Assembly: GCF_002688565.1 (NCBI RefSeq)
Contig: NZ_CP024011.1
Span: 124,001-188,000, forward strand
Source: Acinetobacter sp. LoGeW2-3
Lineage (GTDB): Bacteria; Pseudomonadota; Gammaproteobacteria; Pseudomonadales; Moraxellaceae
Reading direction: 5' to 3'
DNA: 64,000 bases
Position numbers and translations under genes: made by a program
In this document: one piece after another, positions 55,965-64,000 of the stretch
Numbering within the stretch: position 1 is the first letter of the stretch
Layout of the letters: every line of letters begins with the position of its first letter
Notes under the pieces: model-generated
Databases searched by the model: none
What the model was told of the DNA's origin: nothing
What the model saw: the letters and a program-made list of their open reading frames with translations, nothing else

Positions 55965-58439
55965 TTATTGATTCAACTCACGCAGACTTTGCAACGGTGG
56001 AATATCACTGAGATAACTCAATCGATAGCGACCAATCAAGGCACAAAGCAACGTCATAAAGATCGGTAGAATCAGCCAGATTTCCCAATGTGGCTGAATC
56101 GGCAATTCCATGCGGTAACTGGCGACGGCGCTAATCACTTCAGCAAATAGACAAGATACAATTCCGGCACATAGACCAATAAAACCAATTTCCACACTGA
56201 GCATGGTTTTCAATTTTTGCTTGGAACTTCCGAATGAGCGAAGTAAAGCCACCTCCCGCTTGCGTTCATCCATGAGCAGATTCAGACAGGCAATCAGAAC
56301 CAGTATTCCGGCCACACTCACCAGTAAGGCCAAGATCGTCACGATCTGCACCAGTACATTCACAATACGCTTGATCTCGTTCAGAATCAGGCTGACATCG
56401 ATAAAGACCGTATTAGAAAACTGCTGGATCAGCTGAACCAGTTTTGGTCGTTCCTGTTCCGGCACATAGAAACTGCCCAGATAACTACCGGCATTGGCAT
56501 CCATGGTATTCGGAGTAAAGATAAAGAAGAAATTCGGACTAAAGCTTTCCCACTCCACACTACGCAGATTCACCACTTTGGCTTCTAGTGGTCCCTCAGG
56601 TAAGCTAAACGTCAGCTTATCTCCAATCTTGATTCCCAGTTCTTCCGCAGTCGTGGCTTCAACTGAAACTTCTCCCGGCTGTTTCAATTGCGCTTCGCCA
56701 GTTAAAATCACATTATCTTGTGGATACTGATCGGTCTGGGTCAGGTTCAGTTCACGGCGTAGTGTATTACTCTTCTTGACTAACTCTGCAGCAAATGGCT
56801 GATCATTCTTGGCAATCAGACGGCCACGAATATTCGGATATAGCGGCGTACTGTTCCAGCCATTTTGCTCTAACTCGGCCCTCAACTGCGGCATCTCAAA
56901 AGGCGGCAAACCATAGACAAACTGGTTCGGTGTACCTTCTGGTAACTGCTGTTGCCAGCGTTCCAGCAGATCGGTACGCAATACGGCTAATACAGTAATC
57001 AGACTCAGGCCCAGTGCCAAAGCGGTGATCTGTAACGCAGTCTGATACGGTGTCCGTACATAAGCGGAAATCCGGGATTTTGTATTACGCAGGACTTTCA
57101 GCAATCCCCATACGGTGAGATACAGCACAGCACAAAGCAGAATAATGGCGCCAATCACCCAAGCCGTTAATACAATATTCTCGGTGAGCACCACACTGAA
57201 AATAATCAGGCTCAGTGTCCCACTCACCAGCATCCACAACATGGAATGTACGGATTTTTCTTCCTGACGGATAACCCGGATTGGTGCAGTATTGAGTAGT
57301 TGCCACAAACTTGGCAGCACAAAACCAAGCAATACCACAGCACTGGTCAGCATCGCAATCGGCAATGGACCTGATAGCATTGCCATCGCCGAGAATTGCA
57401 GCTGCAGATGTGGAATCAGCTGTAACATGAGTTGCAGCAAAGCATAACCTAAACTGATGCCAACAATGGTGCCTATGAGCATCGCGATTGCCAGTACCAG
57501 TCCAAGTAATGCCAGATAAGCCGCCAGAATTTGCTGTTTCGTCGCGCCGATACAACGCATTAACGCAATATGATCCTGATTCTGCTGTACATAGCGCTGT
57601 GCGGTTAAGGCAATCGCGATACCACAAAGCAAGATGGTCAAAATATTTGCCAACTGCAAAAAGGTATCCAGATTAGCAATCGGCTTCATCAAACGGGTAT
57701 TGCTTTCACTGGCATTTCTTAGACGCAGACTATTCTGCTCCTCAAACTGTTGTTCCTCAGCTTCTGTATCCACACCCGGTTTAACAATCTTCTTAAAGTC
57801 TTTTTGATAGGTTTGAACACTGTCCGGATCACCTGCCATGAGCAGACGATAATCAATCCGGCTACCGACCTGAATCGCATTGGTTCGTGCCACATCTGCC
57901 TGAGAGATAATTACGGTCGGTGAGAAACCCGAGAAGCCTAATTCCTGATTAGAGTCATAGTCAATCACGGCAGTAATCTTGAATGAGGCATCGGCAATAT
58001 TGACCTGATCCCCCACTTTAACTTTGAGCAGATCCATGGCACGCTGACTGAGCCAGATTTCACCCGGTTTTAGCTGTTTCGCTTCGGGTTTGACCCGCAA
58101 ATCTCCTCTCAAAGGGAAAGATGAATCAATGGCTTTGACATTGACCATGACAAATTCGTCATTGGTATGTGCCATACTGCCAAATACAGTAACCTCCGAT
58201 TGCTGCAAACCCAGCTGATCAGCCTTTTCACGCCAGGTATCTTCGATTGGCTCATTATTACTAAGCAGCAGATCTCCAGCCAGCATTTCCGCTGCTTGCA
58301 ATGCCACGGCATTCTGAATCTGCTCATTACTGAACTTAAGCGCTGTGGTCGCGCTAATTGCTAGGGTCAAAGCAATGATTAGCAGATAAATGCCCGTAGT
58401 CTTAAAACTTTGAGTCAGTAAAGGACGGAAGAGGTTCAT
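55965..58439 (-). CDS. ybbP: ABC transporter permease, YbbP/FtsX type
   Basis: An 824-residue inner-membrane protein with the duplicated FtsX layout: a helix near residue 20, a periplasmic MacB-like domain, three helices at about 260-370, a further pair at about 395-450, a second periplasmic domain, and three C-terminal helices. NQDHIALMRCIGATKQQILAAY and DERKREVALLRSFGSSKQKL are the two ATPase-coupling helices. The start at 58439 is one base after the ATPase stop, with GGAGG five bases upstream. With YbbA it forms a MacB-like mechanotransmission complex rather than a classic pump; the substrate is unknown. Confidence 0.9.
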   Translation of the reverse strand: MNLFRPLLTQSFKTTGIYLLIIALTLAISATTALKFSNEQIQNAVALQAAEMLAGDLLLSNNEPIEDTWREKADQLGLQQSEVTVFGSMAHTNDEFVMVNVKAIDSSFPLRGDLRVKPEAKQLKPGEIWLSQRAMDLLKVKVGDQVNIADASFKITAVIDYDSNQELGFSGFSPTVIISQADVARTNAIQVGSRIDYRLLMAGDPDSVQTYQKDFKKIVKPGVDTEAEEQQFEEQNSLRLRNASESNTRLMKPIANLDTFLQLANILTILLCGIAIALTAQRYVQQNQDHIALMRCIGATKQQILAAYLALLGLVLAIAMLIGTIVGISLGYALLQLMLQLIPHLQLQFSAMAMLSGPLPIAMLTSAVVLLGFVLPSLWQLLNTAPIRVIRQEEKSVHSMLWMLVSGTLSLIIFSVVLTENIVLTAWVIGAIILLCAVLYLTVWGLLKVLRNTKSRISAYVRTPYQTALQITALALGLSLITVLAVLRTDLLERWQQQLPEGTPNQFVYGLPPFEMPQLRAELEQNGWNSTPLYPNIRGRLIAKNDQPFAAELVKKSNTLRRELNLTQTDQYPQDNVILTGEAQLKQPGEVSVEATTAEELGIKIGDKLTFSLPEGPLEAKVVNLRSVEWESFSPNFFFIFTPNTMDANAGSYLGSFYVPEQERPKLVQLIQQFSNTVFIDVSLILNEIKRIVNVLVQIVTILALLVSVAGILVLIACLNLLMDERKREVALLRSFGSSKQKLKTMLSVEIGFIGLCAGIVSCLFAEVISAVASYRMELPIQPHWEIWLILPIFMTLLCALIGRYRLSYLSDIPPLQSLRELNQ

Positions 58440-58440
58440 A

Positions 58441-59166
58441 TCATCCTCCATTCACATGTTCAGTCAACTGACCATTGCTTAACTCAAAATGACGCTGGCA
58501 TAGTTGTGCCAGTTTCTGGTCATGGGTCACGAGAATTAAAGTGGTACCCAATTCATGGTTTAACTGAAATAACAGCTGTTCAATTTCCTTGGCGGTCTCC
58601 CCATCCAGATTTCCAGTCGGTTCATCAGCAAAAATAATTTTTGGCTCACTCACCAAAGCACGGGCAATCGCAACACGTTGCTGTTCCCCGCCAGAAAGCA
58701 CTTTAGGGGTTTGCTGGGCCTGACGGTCCAGCCCTACTCTTTGCAACAGATTCAACGCTTTTTGTTCAGCTGCGGCATAATTGAAGTTTGGCTGTAAACG
58801 CAAGGGCAACATCACATTTTCTAATGCAGTCAGATGTGGCAACAGCTGAAAAGACTGAAATACAAAACCGATATTTTCCAGTCTGACCTTGGCTCGCTGT
58901 TCTTCATTCATTTCAGTAATGGATTCGCCACAGACCTGTAACTGACCTGAACTGGCCTGATCCAGGGTTGCCAGTATGCCCAGTAAGGTGGATTTTCCAG
59001 AGCCGGATCGTCCTGTAATCGCCACCTGTTCTCCAGCCAGAATCTCCAGATTGAGGTCCTCAAAAATCGTCAACTGTTTTTGTGATAGTTGTATCTTTTG
59101 TGTCAATTGTTGAGCAGAAATTATTGGCTGTGGCATGATGGTAGCTTTCTGGCGATCTTGAATCAT
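58441..59166 (-). CDS. ybbA: ABC transporter ATPase, YbbA type
   Basis: A 241-residue nucleotide-binding subunit. Walker A is GRSGSGKST, the signature is [15 protein letters not shown], and Walker B is [13 protein letters not shown], with the H-loop in LVTHD. The LolD/MacB-type subfamily is indicated. ATG 59166, with AGGA five bases upstream, is the best start; 59136 is an alternative. It is encoded with the YbbP-like permease (one-base gap) and divergent from tesA, the same arrangement as E. coli tesA-ybbAP. Confidence 0.92.
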   Translation of the reverse strand: MIQDRQKATIMPQPIISAQQLTQKIQLSQKQLTIFEDLNLEILAGEQVAITGRSGSGKSTLLGILATLDQASSGQLQVCGESITEMNEEQRAKVRLENIGFVFQSFQLLPHLTALENVMLPLRLQPNFNYAAAEQKALNLLQRVGLDRQAQQTPKVLSGGEQQRVAIARALVSEPKIIFADEPTGNLDGETAKEIEQLLFQLNHELGTTLILVTHDQKLAQLCQRHFELSNGQLTEHVNGG

Positions 59167-59175
59167 ACTTTTCCT

Positions 59176-59811
59176 ATGCATCTGAATATTCAAATTCTAA
59201 AGTCTTATTTATTCCGCAGCTTAGCACTGTTTGGCCTGTGCCTGATGCCGGTGCTGGTTTCAGCAAAGACCATTATGATTCTGGGTGACAGCTTAAGTGC
59301 GGGTTATGGTATTCAACCTGAACAGGGTTGGGTCAATCTGTTGCAAAAACGTTTAAACCAACAGTATCCGAAACAGTATAAAGTGGTCAATGCAAGTGTA
59401 AGCGGCGAAACCACCAGCGGTGCACTGGCACGTCTGCCTAAACTGCTCCAGACCCATAAGCCACATATTGTCGTTATTGAACTGGGTGGTAATGATGGCC
59501 TACGTGGTCAGCCGCCACAGATGATTCAGAAAAATCTGGCAAATCTGGTTCAGCAAAGTCAGAAAGCCAAAGCAAAAGTCATTCTTTTTGGCATGAAAAT
59601 GCCGCCAAATTATGGTCAAAGTTATACAAAAGCTTTTGAAAATAATTACAAGGTGGTGAGCCAGCAATATAAAGTGAAATTGTTACCATTCTTTTTGAAT
59701 GGGGTGGCAGGAAATAAAAACTTGATGCAACAGGATCTGGTACATCCAAATGCCAAGGCACAAAGTATCCTGTTAAATAATGCTTATCCATATATTAAAG
59801 GCGCCCTCTAA
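59176..59811 (+). CDS. tesA: Periplasmic acyl-CoA thioesterase/lysophospholipase TesA
   Basis: A 211-residue SGNH hydrolase. Residues 1-30 form a signal peptide ending LVSA. Catalytic blocks: GDSLSAGYG (Ser), Gly in VSGETTSGAL, ELGGNDGLRG (Asn) and the closing DLVHPNAKAQ (Asp and His). It hydrolyses thioesters and lysophospholipids in the periplasm. Its start is nine bases from the divergent ybbA start, and its stop lies in the loop of its own terminator. Confidence 0.93.
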   Translation: MHLNIQILKSYLFRSLALFGLCLMPVLVSAKTIMILGDSLSAGYGIQPEQGWVNLLQKRLNQQYPKQYKVVNASVSGETTSGALARLPKLLQTHKPHIVVIELGGNDGLRGQPPQMIQKNLANLVQQSQKAKAKVILFGMKMPPNYGQSYTKAFENNYKVVSQQYKVKLLPFFLNGVAGNKNLMQQDLVHPNAKAQSILLNNAYPYIKGAL

Positions 59812-59823
59812 GGCGCCTTTAAT
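59794..59823 (+). terminator. Terminator overlapping the tesA stop codon
   Basis: ATTAAAGGCGCC (59794-59805) pairs perfectly with GGCGCCTTTAAT (59812-59823). The TAA stop of tesA (59809-59811) is in the six-base loop. The T-tract is short, so termination may be partial. Confidence 0.65.
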
Positions 59824-59846
59824 ATCATTCATTCTTAAAATTCAAA

Positions 59847-60461
59847 TTAGAAATCAAAAAAGGTGACTTCACCAGTTTCCAGTGAGTATTCAGCACCCAC
59901 CACCAGTAATTTGCCTTGTGCAATGAGATTTTCCAGTACTGCTGAACCATGACGTAACTGGTTCACAGAAGCAAATACATTCGAACGTACTGCATGCTTA
60001 GACAGTTTGTTCAGGTCATCCTTCAGTTCAGTCTGCATCAGAATTTCAACTGATGGACGTACACGGTTAACAATTGACATCAGATTTGCAGATGGCGGAG
60101 TTGCCGGATTGGTCAGTGCTTCAATCGTAGAATGAATTGCGCCACAATGTGTATGACCTAAAACAATGACTACAGGACAACCAAAGCTTTCTGCAGCAAA
60201 CTCAACACTACCAACCTGAGACGGCGCGACAATATTCCCTGCTACGCGAATGACAAACAGATCACCCAAACCTTGGTCAAATACCATTTCTGCTGGCACA
60301 CGTGAATCTGAACATCCTAAAACAATAGCAAATGGTTCCTGACTTTCTGCCATTTCAGCACGTTGCTGATGCGATAATAATTTTAAATGCTGCGTTTCAC
60401 CGTTGACAAAGCGTTGGTTACCCTTTTTAAGACGTTCTATAGCTTCCTGAGCTGTGAGCAT
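59847..60461 (-). CDS. can: Beta-class carbonic anhydrase
   Basis: A 204-residue cytosolic zinc enzyme interconverting CO2 and bicarbonate. Zinc ligands are Cys50 and Asp52 (CSDSRV), His103 and Cys106 (GHTHCGA). Length fits the Can/CynT group. It supplies bicarbonate for carboxylations. Single gene. Confidence 0.95.
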   Translation of the reverse strand: MLTAQEAIERLKKGNQRFVNGETQHLKLLSHQQRAEMAESQEPFAIVLGCSDSRVPAEMVFDQGLGDLFVIRVAGNIVAPSQVGSVEFAAESFGCPVVIVLGHTHCGAIHSTIEALTNPATPPSANLMSIVNRVRPSVEILMQTELKDDLNKLSKHAVRSNVFASVNQLRHGSAVLENLIAQGKLLVVGAEYSLETGEVTFFDF

Positions 60462-60768
60462 TCGTGTTTACCACCGTTGTTTTAAGTTGCAATATCTTAA
60501 TCCTCTGATTTATGAATGTCACTTGCAAAAAATCAGCTTGTCTAAATTTCTATCAGTGGACCTGCATCACACTAATATTTCAATTTATGATCAGAGTTCA
60601 CATGAAAACTGATTTTTTTTCACTTATGCGAATAACTTATTGGTGACATTACTTCACAATTATTTACAATAGAAATAACTCTATAATTTTATCCGAACAA
60701 GGTGGATTTGCTTCAGGATAAAACTGTTTTGAACAGTACACTGGATGCAAGACAAGGAATGTGACGCC
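60462..60768. other. Divergent regulatory region of can and the exported hydrolase gene
   Basis: About 300 bases between outward-facing starts. A TATAAT on the forward strand near 60683 has no convincing -35 box. No gene or strong hairpin was seen. Confidence 0.35.
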
Positions 60769-61806
60769 ATGATAAGAAAATTAATAAAGCGCTCAAAATT
60801 ACTCTGCGCCATGACTCTAATATTAGCCCCAAGCTTCAGCACACTAAGTCAGGCCCAAGTCAGTTTTCCTACGCGTGCTCAGCCAAGTAATAATATTCTT
60901 AGCCAGTATCTGGTTCAGGAACGGCTACAGGCGGGTCTGAAAAGCAAAACACTGAAAGTCGGTCATATTTCCTGGAGCTATAACGAGGGCGGGAATGTCA
61001 ATAAACCGTCTATTTTACTGATTCATGGTCTGGCGGGCACCAAAGACGACTGGAATCGTGTCGCACGGTTTCTTACCCCTTATTATCATGTGATCGTTCC
61101 CGATTTACCCAATAATGGTGACACCCGTACACCTGCAGATTTTGATTTCTCAGTACCGAATGTAACCTCTCAACTGCGTATCTTTCTGGAAGCTTTGGAT
61201 GTCAATGAGAATCTGCATGTTGCTGGACATTCTCTAGGGGGGTCGATTGCCACAGTTTATGCTTCTCAATATCCTTTCGATACGCAAAGCCTGTTCTTAC
61301 TGAATAGTGCCGGAATCTATAAAAACGCCAATACGCGCTATACTCGTGATCCATATGCTTTAAAGAACCTGATTGTAAGCAAACCGGGAGATCTGGAAGA
61401 TGTCAGTCATAAACTGATGCAGCATCCGCCTGCTCTCTCAGATCAGTTAAAACATGCCCAGGAAAAACTGCTGATTTCCCGTTCCGAGCAGACCAGCAAA
61501 GCTATTGATCAAATTGTCATGCTGAGCCGGATCTACACGCCGGAAACATTTGCTCGTTTGACCCGTACTGTAGAAGCACCAACGTTGATTTTATGGGGTA
61601 AGCAGGATCGTATTATTAATGTTGAAGTGGCTAAAGAGCTGCACTCCCTATTTAAACGTGCCGAAACACCAGTGATCCTGAACAATGTCGGTCATATACC
61701 GATTCTTGAAGCAGAAAGACAGGTTGCACAGTATTATTTACCTTTTCTTGCAAAGACACAGACCCTAAAAAATCCACTTGCTGATAAACTCATCCCTTTA
61801 AATTAA
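60769..61806 (+). CDS. Exported alpha/beta hydrolase (lipase/esterase-like)
   Basis: A 345-residue protein starting MIRKLIKRSKLLCAM with a Sec signal peptide (about residues 1-29, ending LSQA). LLIHGLAGTKDDWN gives the oxyanion strand, VAGHSLGGSIATVYA the nucleophile Ser, ILWGKQDRIINVE the acid and NVGHIPILEAE the catalytic His. The cap region is helical. It probably acts on lipids or esters in the periplasm or outside. The next gene starts 14 bases downstream, so the two are co-transcribed. Confidence 0.87.
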   Translation: MIRKLIKRSKLLCAMTLILAPSFSTLSQAQVSFPTRAQPSNNILSQYLVQERLQAGLKSKTLKVGHISWSYNEGGNVNKPSILLIHGLAGTKDDWNRVARFLTPYYHVIVPDLPNNGDTRTPADFDFSVPNVTSQLRIFLEALDVNENLHVAGHSLGGSIATVYASQYPFDTQSLFLLNSAGIYKNANTRYTRDPYALKNLIVSKPGDLEDVSHKLMQHPPALSDQLKHAQEKLLISRSEQTSKAIDQIVMLSRIYTPETFARLTRTVEAPTLILWGKQDRIINVEVAKELHSLFKRAETPVILNNVGHIPILEAERQVAQYYLPFLAKTQTLKNPLADKLIPLN

Positions 61807-61820
61807 CTTTTAGAATCAAT

Positions 61821-62825
61821 ATGCAGAAACACCCGATGATTGAGCAATTGATCGAAGCTCAGCTTGACTTTCTAGATCAGTCATTTGCTCAATCTGAAAC
61901 GATTCAAAATGAGTTTCAGACCTTTTATCTCTGGTTCCGCAAACAGACCCTGAAAGATCTGTGGAGTCCGATGCAAATTAACCTGCTATTGCAAAAACAA
62001 ATATTAGGCACAGCAGCCAGCTCTTTTCTGATTGAACAGATTGCAGAACATATCCGTTTTGCTCTGGTCCACCCTGCAAATGACAATACCAAGATTGCCG
62101 ATGTGATTCCTGTACTGACCATTGATAAGATTGCTCAGTATGTCGCAAGTAAAAGTGGTCATCGTCAGCGCCTGATCAAGAAAGTGGTGAATAATCCCGC
62201 CTTCTCTGCCATGATCAGCCAATTGATCCAGCATTCAATTCAGGATTATCTGGATAATTCGGTGATTGCCAAGAGTGTACCGGGCGTTTCCCGCTTTATG
62301 AAAATGGGCAAGTCTGTACTGGAAAATGTCACCGATACCAGTCTGGACAATACTATTGCCAAATACCTGCAAAAGAATATTCTGAAGTTGGGTCAGCTCA
62401 GTGAAAATATTCTAAACCAGCATTTTGATGATGAAAAACTGTATCACTTTCAGGCGAATCTTTGGCACAAAATCAAAGATATGCCACTGTCTGTATTGAA
62501 GAACTATATTGAAGTGCAAGATCTGAATCAGACGGTGAATTTAGGCCATGAGGTCTGGGACCATATTCGCCAGACTGATTATCTCCAACAACAGGTACAT
62601 GACGGCGTACATGCCTGGTATGTACGCAATCAAGAACATACGTTTGATCTACTGCTTCGTGACCTAAATATTGATGAATCCCTGATTCAGCATGAGTTGA
62701 ATGAATTACTGGTTCCTGTAATTCAACAGATGATTTCTCAAGGTTATTTACGCACACGTGCTCGTCTGTACTTAGAAAAATTTTATTATTCAAATCAAAC
62801 TTTAGATATCTTAAAGTTAAAATAA
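61821..62825 (+). CDS. Helical protein of unknown function linked to the exported hydrolase
   Basis: A 334-residue protein that I do not recognise. It is almost entirely helical with many Gln, Leu and Ile, has no signal peptide and no membrane helix, and contains only short repeats of LIQHS/LLxQQ type. It may be a partner of the upstream hydrolase because of the 14-base gap, but no motif shows an activity. The gene ends in a terminator shared with nfuA. Confidence 0.7.
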   Translation: MQKHPMIEQLIEAQLDFLDQSFAQSETIQNEFQTFYLWFRKQTLKDLWSPMQINLLLQKQILGTAASSFLIEQIAEHIRFALVHPANDNTKIADVIPVLTIDKIAQYVASKSGHRQRLIKKVVNNPAFSAMISQLIQHSIQDYLDNSVIAKSVPGVSRFMKMGKSVLENVTDTSLDNTIAKYLQKNILKLGQLSENILNQHFDDEKLYHFQANLWHKIKDMPLSVLKNYIEVQDLNQTVNLGHEVWDHIRQTDYLQQQVHDGVHAWYVRNQEHTFDLLLRDLNIDESLIQHELNELLVPVIQQMISQGYLRTRARLYLEKFYYSNQTLDILKLK

Positions 62826-62832
62826 ATGCATT

Positions 62833-62861
62833 AAAAAGCCCAGATCATTCTGGGCTTTTTT
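62833..62861. terminator. Bidirectional terminator
   Basis: AAAAAGCCCAG pairs with CTGGGCTTTTT around ATCATT, between the helical protein gene and convergent nfuA. Confidence 0.88.
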
Positions 62862-62880
62862 GGAAATAATGCAGTGATGC

Positions 62881-63519
62881 TTATTTCATGTAGGCGCCTT
62901 CTGACTGGCTGTGGTCAGTTTGGTCAACCACGTGTGCCAATTCAGGAATATGCTGTTTCAGCGTTGTTTCCACACCTTGTTTTAGGGTGATATCAATTGC
63001 TGAACAACCTTGGCAACCGCCACCAAACTTAAGAACCGCTGTTAAACCATGTTCAGGGTTTTCTTTCACTTCTACCAATGCACAGTTACCACCGTGACCT
63101 GCTAGGCCTGGGTTGATTTCTGACTGAAGTACGTAAGTAATACGCTCTTCTACAGATGCATCAGGGCCCACACGTGGCACTTTAGAGTTTGGTGCACGGA
63201 AAGTTAGCTGACCACCAAAACGGTCTTTGTTGTAATCAATCACTGCATCCAGCAAATAAGGAATAGACGGTCTATCGATGTACGCAGGGAATTCTGGATA
63301 ATCCTGTTTGTAATCTGTCGGTACAACTTCATCTGGTGCACTATAAGCCATGCAACATTCAGCGCGCGGTGTACCCGGATTTTCCACAAAAACACGTACA
63401 CCAATACCTGGTGTATTTTGCTTTTCCAGTAGATCCTTTAAATACTCTTGTGCAGTCGGTGTAATCAATAGATTTGGAATTTCTTCTGTAACTGCAGTGC
63501 TGCTGTTCTCAGTCGACAT
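62881..63519 (-). CDS. nfuA: Fe-S biogenesis protein NfuA
   Basis: A 212-residue Fe-S carrier that delivers 4Fe-4S clusters under stress. The N-terminal A-type-like domain (about residues 15-100, LLITPTAQEYLKDLLEKQ) is degenerate in ligands as usual for NfuA. The C-terminal Nfu domain has the cluster site Cys169-Gln-Gly-Cys172 in GGGCQGCSAIDITLKQGVE. Single gene. Confidence 0.95.
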   Translation of the reverse strand: MSTENSSTAVTEEIPNLLITPTAQEYLKDLLEKQNTPGIGVRVFVENPGTPRAECCMAYSAPDEVVPTDYKQDYPEFPAYIDRPSIPYLLDAVIDYNKDRFGGQLTFRAPNSKVPRVGPDASVEERITYVLQSEINPGLAGHGGNCALVEVKENPEHGLTAVLKFGGGCQGCSAIDITLKQGVETTLKQHIPELAHVVDQTDHSQSEGAYMK

Positions 63520-63634
63520 AACAATAATTTCCTCAAGCTGAAGCTGCTATTTTAACTGAAGATGCGGGGTAAATTTAAAATTTCAACTAAAATTGTCGGA
63601 TTTATTATAAAAGTACTACCTAAATGTCAGAATA

Positions 63635-64000
63635 ATGGCAAGATTGAGTATCACCACTTCAGAATTAGAACTGCCAGATATGTTGCATTTACCCTTTAAT
63701 CATACCGTTACCCTTATTCTGATTACCTGCATTATCTCCTTTATCGCATTTTCCAAAGAACAGGTCATGAACCGTCTGATTTTCTGGCCACCAGCGATTC
63801 AGCGTGGCCAGTATGACCGTTTCATTTCGCATGGCTTTATTCATGCCGATGGCACACATCTACTGTTCAATATGATTACGCTGTTTTTCTTTGGCAGCAT
63901 TATTGAGAGCTTTTACCGCCAGTACCTTTATGATCTGGGCTTTGTTTTGTTCTACTTAGGTGGTCTGATTGCCGCGATTGTTCCGAGTTATCTTCAAAAT
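63635..64000 (+). CDS. Second rhomboid family protein, N-terminal part (window edge)
   Basis: An open frame of 122 codons running off the window, starting MARLSITTSELELPDM or at the in-frame ATG 63680 (MLHLPFNHT). Helix 1 is TVTLILITCIISFIAF, and HADGTHLLFNMITLFFFGSIIE matches the rhomboid His-x-x-x-Asn helix. The Ser and His of the active site would lie beyond the edge, so activity cannot be judged. It differs from the rhomboid at 55126. Confidence 0.8.
   Translation, partial: MARLSITTSELELPDMLHLPFNHTVTLILITCIISFIAFSKEQVMNRLIFWPPAIQRGQYDRFISHGFIHADGTHLLFNMITLFFFGSIIESFYRQYLYDLGFVLFYLGGLIAAIVPSYLQN

Overview
The window is a contiguous piece of a gammaproteobacterial chromosome, most likely Acinetobacter. 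Pointers are the moderately AT-rich base composition; a GTP-type PEP carboxykinase; gltA divergent from sdhCDAB with sucAB-lpd-sucCD downstream; and a rubA-rubB-estB-oxyR cluster in the order described for the alkane degrader Acinetobacter ADP1. No species can be fixed from sequence reading alone.

Layout. 1-8.2 kb: start of groEL and groES (reverse strand) behind a heat-shock type promoter, a long gene-free gap, pckG, a small exported protein, a KgtP-like 2-oxoglutarate permease, a lipoprotein, a methyltransferase, folD and a tRNA-Cys/tRNA-Leu pair. 8.3-11.7 kb: small genes (quinone oxidoreductase, YiaC-like acetyltransferase, thioredoxin-like protein) and a PadR regulator with two palindromic operators. 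11.7-13.8 kb: a very AT-rich three-gene cassette (GHKL ATPase with a STAS-like region, a DUF4325 STAS-like protein, and a one-TM membrane protein). It is the only part that looks acquired and the best candidate for an undescribed system. 13.8-20.4 kb: cysDN (sulfate activation) with a hairpin-rich repeat between the two genes, an unknown gene, and a yqiJ-yqiK (flotillin) pair. 20.5-34.8 kb: the TCA cluster sucDC-lpd-sucBA-sdhBADC on the reverse strand and gltA on the forward strand. 34.9-48.2 kb: a putative zincin, nadE, tRNA-Met, a universal stress protein, an alkyltransferase-like protein, a Na+/H+ antiporter, YpfJ-like peptidase, a DUF808 protein, trpS, lysS, a small hydrolase and apt. 48.7-52 kb: rubA-rubB-estB-oxyR. 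52-64 kb: ppk1, mtgA, a rhomboid protease, a YbbP/YbbA-type ABC exporter divergent from tesA, a carbonic anhydrase, an exported alpha/beta hydrolase with an unknown helical partner, nfuA, and the start of a second rhomboid protein.

How the genes work together. Citrate synthase, 2-oxoglutarate dehydrogenase (sucAB plus lpd), succinyl-CoA synthetase and succinate dehydrogenase cover most of the TCA cycle. PEP carboxykinase links it to gluconeogenesis and KgtP would import 2-oxoglutarate, which fits growth on organic acids. Rubredoxin and its reductase would feed electrons to an alkane monooxygenase encoded elsewhere, next to an OxyR peroxide sensor. Most genes end in clear intrinsic terminators, many placed between convergent genes. 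No insertion sequence, integrase, prophage or CRISPR array was seen.
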